Origin: Acidovorax sp. A79
GTDB taxonomy: Bacteria; Pseudomonadota; Gammaproteobacteria; Burkholderiales; Burkholderiaceae_C
Direction: 5' to 3'
Length of the DNA stretch: 64,000 nucleotides
Assembly (NCBI RefSeq): GCF_041154505.1
Contig: NZ_AP028672.1
Span: 3,016,501 to 3,080,500, forward strand
Positions within the stretch are counted from its first letter, which is position 1, and every line of letters starts with the position of its first letter. Position numbers and translations under genes: made by a program. Under the pieces are notes generated by a model. It was not told the origin of the DNA. It saw only the letters and a list, made by a program, of their open reading frames with translations, and made no database searches. Positions 63,900-64,000 of the stretch are shown one piece after another.

Positions 63900-64000
63900 A
63901 TGACCGCCCACCCATCCCGTTTCCGCCCGCGCCTTCTGTGGGTGCTGGCCCTGAGCGCCGCCCTCACGGGCTGCGCCACCATGCAGAGCCATGACAAGCT
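63900..64000 (+). CDS. Lipoprotein, 3' truncated by window edge
   Basis: ATG at 63900, preceded by AAGGAG. The first 33 residues form a lipoprotein signal: basic start (SRFRPRLL), hydrophobic core and lipobox LTGC at about residue 24, followed by ATMQSHDK. The rest is beyond the window. The identity cannot be given. Confidence 0.8.
   Translation, partial: MTAHPSRFRPRLLWVLALSAALTGCATMQSHDK

Overview
The window is a 64 kb piece of a GC-rich bacterial chromosome. Housekeeping genes (leuA, a DAHP synthase gene, rdgC, mnmG, rsmG, parA, parB), dispersed Comamonadaceae-style intergenic repeats and the overall gene set point to an Acidovorax-like member of the Comamonadaceae (Burkholderiales). That assignment is inference from family recognition. 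No rRNA, tRNA, CRISPR array, transposase or phage module was seen.

Left part (1-12.6 kb): the end of a GGDEF-EAL gene, a YCII protein, leuA preceded by what looks like a leucine-rich leader peptide, an NlpC/P60 lipoprotein, DAHP synthase, a merR-thioesterase pair and a 1,624-residue GAF/PAS/GGDEF/EAL sensor. The gene-free stretch 11606-12653 looks like a replication origin. It holds two copies, 484-485 bp apart, of an AT-rich tract, TAG-type DnaA-trio repeats, a near DnaA box and a perfect DnaA box, plus a third perfect box. dnaA itself is not in the window.

12.6-24.5 kb: a Spy-like periplasmic protein, rdgC, then a visibly AT-richer island. The island has an OafA-type acyltransferase and seven tightly packed minus-strand genes (polyprenyl-type glycosyltransferase, FAD oxidoreductase, SDR epimerase, TIM-barrel isomerase, small EmrE-like transporter, a second glycosyltransferase, a GT-C-like membrane protein). 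It looks like a dedicated cell-surface sugar modification system. A secreted glycoside-hydrolase-like gene follows.

24.7-34.7 kb: a fatty or aromatic acid uptake and activation module: livGHMKF-type ABC transporter, acyl-CoA synthetase, enoyl-CoA hydratase and thiolase. A divergent TetR regulator has two operator-like palindromes next to it.

34.7-41.7 kb: a copper module (cueR, copZ, copA) with two MerR-type promoters that share the 19-bp spacer, an odd cysteine-rich flavoprotein, a chemoreceptor and a hemerythrin-like protein. 41.7-46 kb: ene-reductase, MFS transporter, beta-class-like GST, class II aldolase-like protein. 46-50 kb: an operon of two paralogous secreted proteins with S74-type chaperone ends and an Ig-repeat protein with a C-terminal sorting tail. 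50.3-52 kb: an ECF41 sigma factor and its carboxymuconolactone-decarboxylase-type partner, each with a matching TGTCACA-N16-CGTC promoter. 52-55 kb: small redox and stress genes and a Crp-like regulator.

55-64 kb: the chromosome partition region: mnmG, rsmG, a LysE exporter, parA, two small inserted genes and parB, with four parS-like sites in and near mnmG and rsmG. Beyond it lie a secreted hypothetical protein, a membrane-anchored methyltransferase-like protein and the start of a lipoprotein. parS sites normally cluster near the origin, so this region fits the origin-like structure 43 kb to the left. Three families of dispersed repeats (A, B, C) punctuate gene ends and in two cases supply the last codons of a gene.
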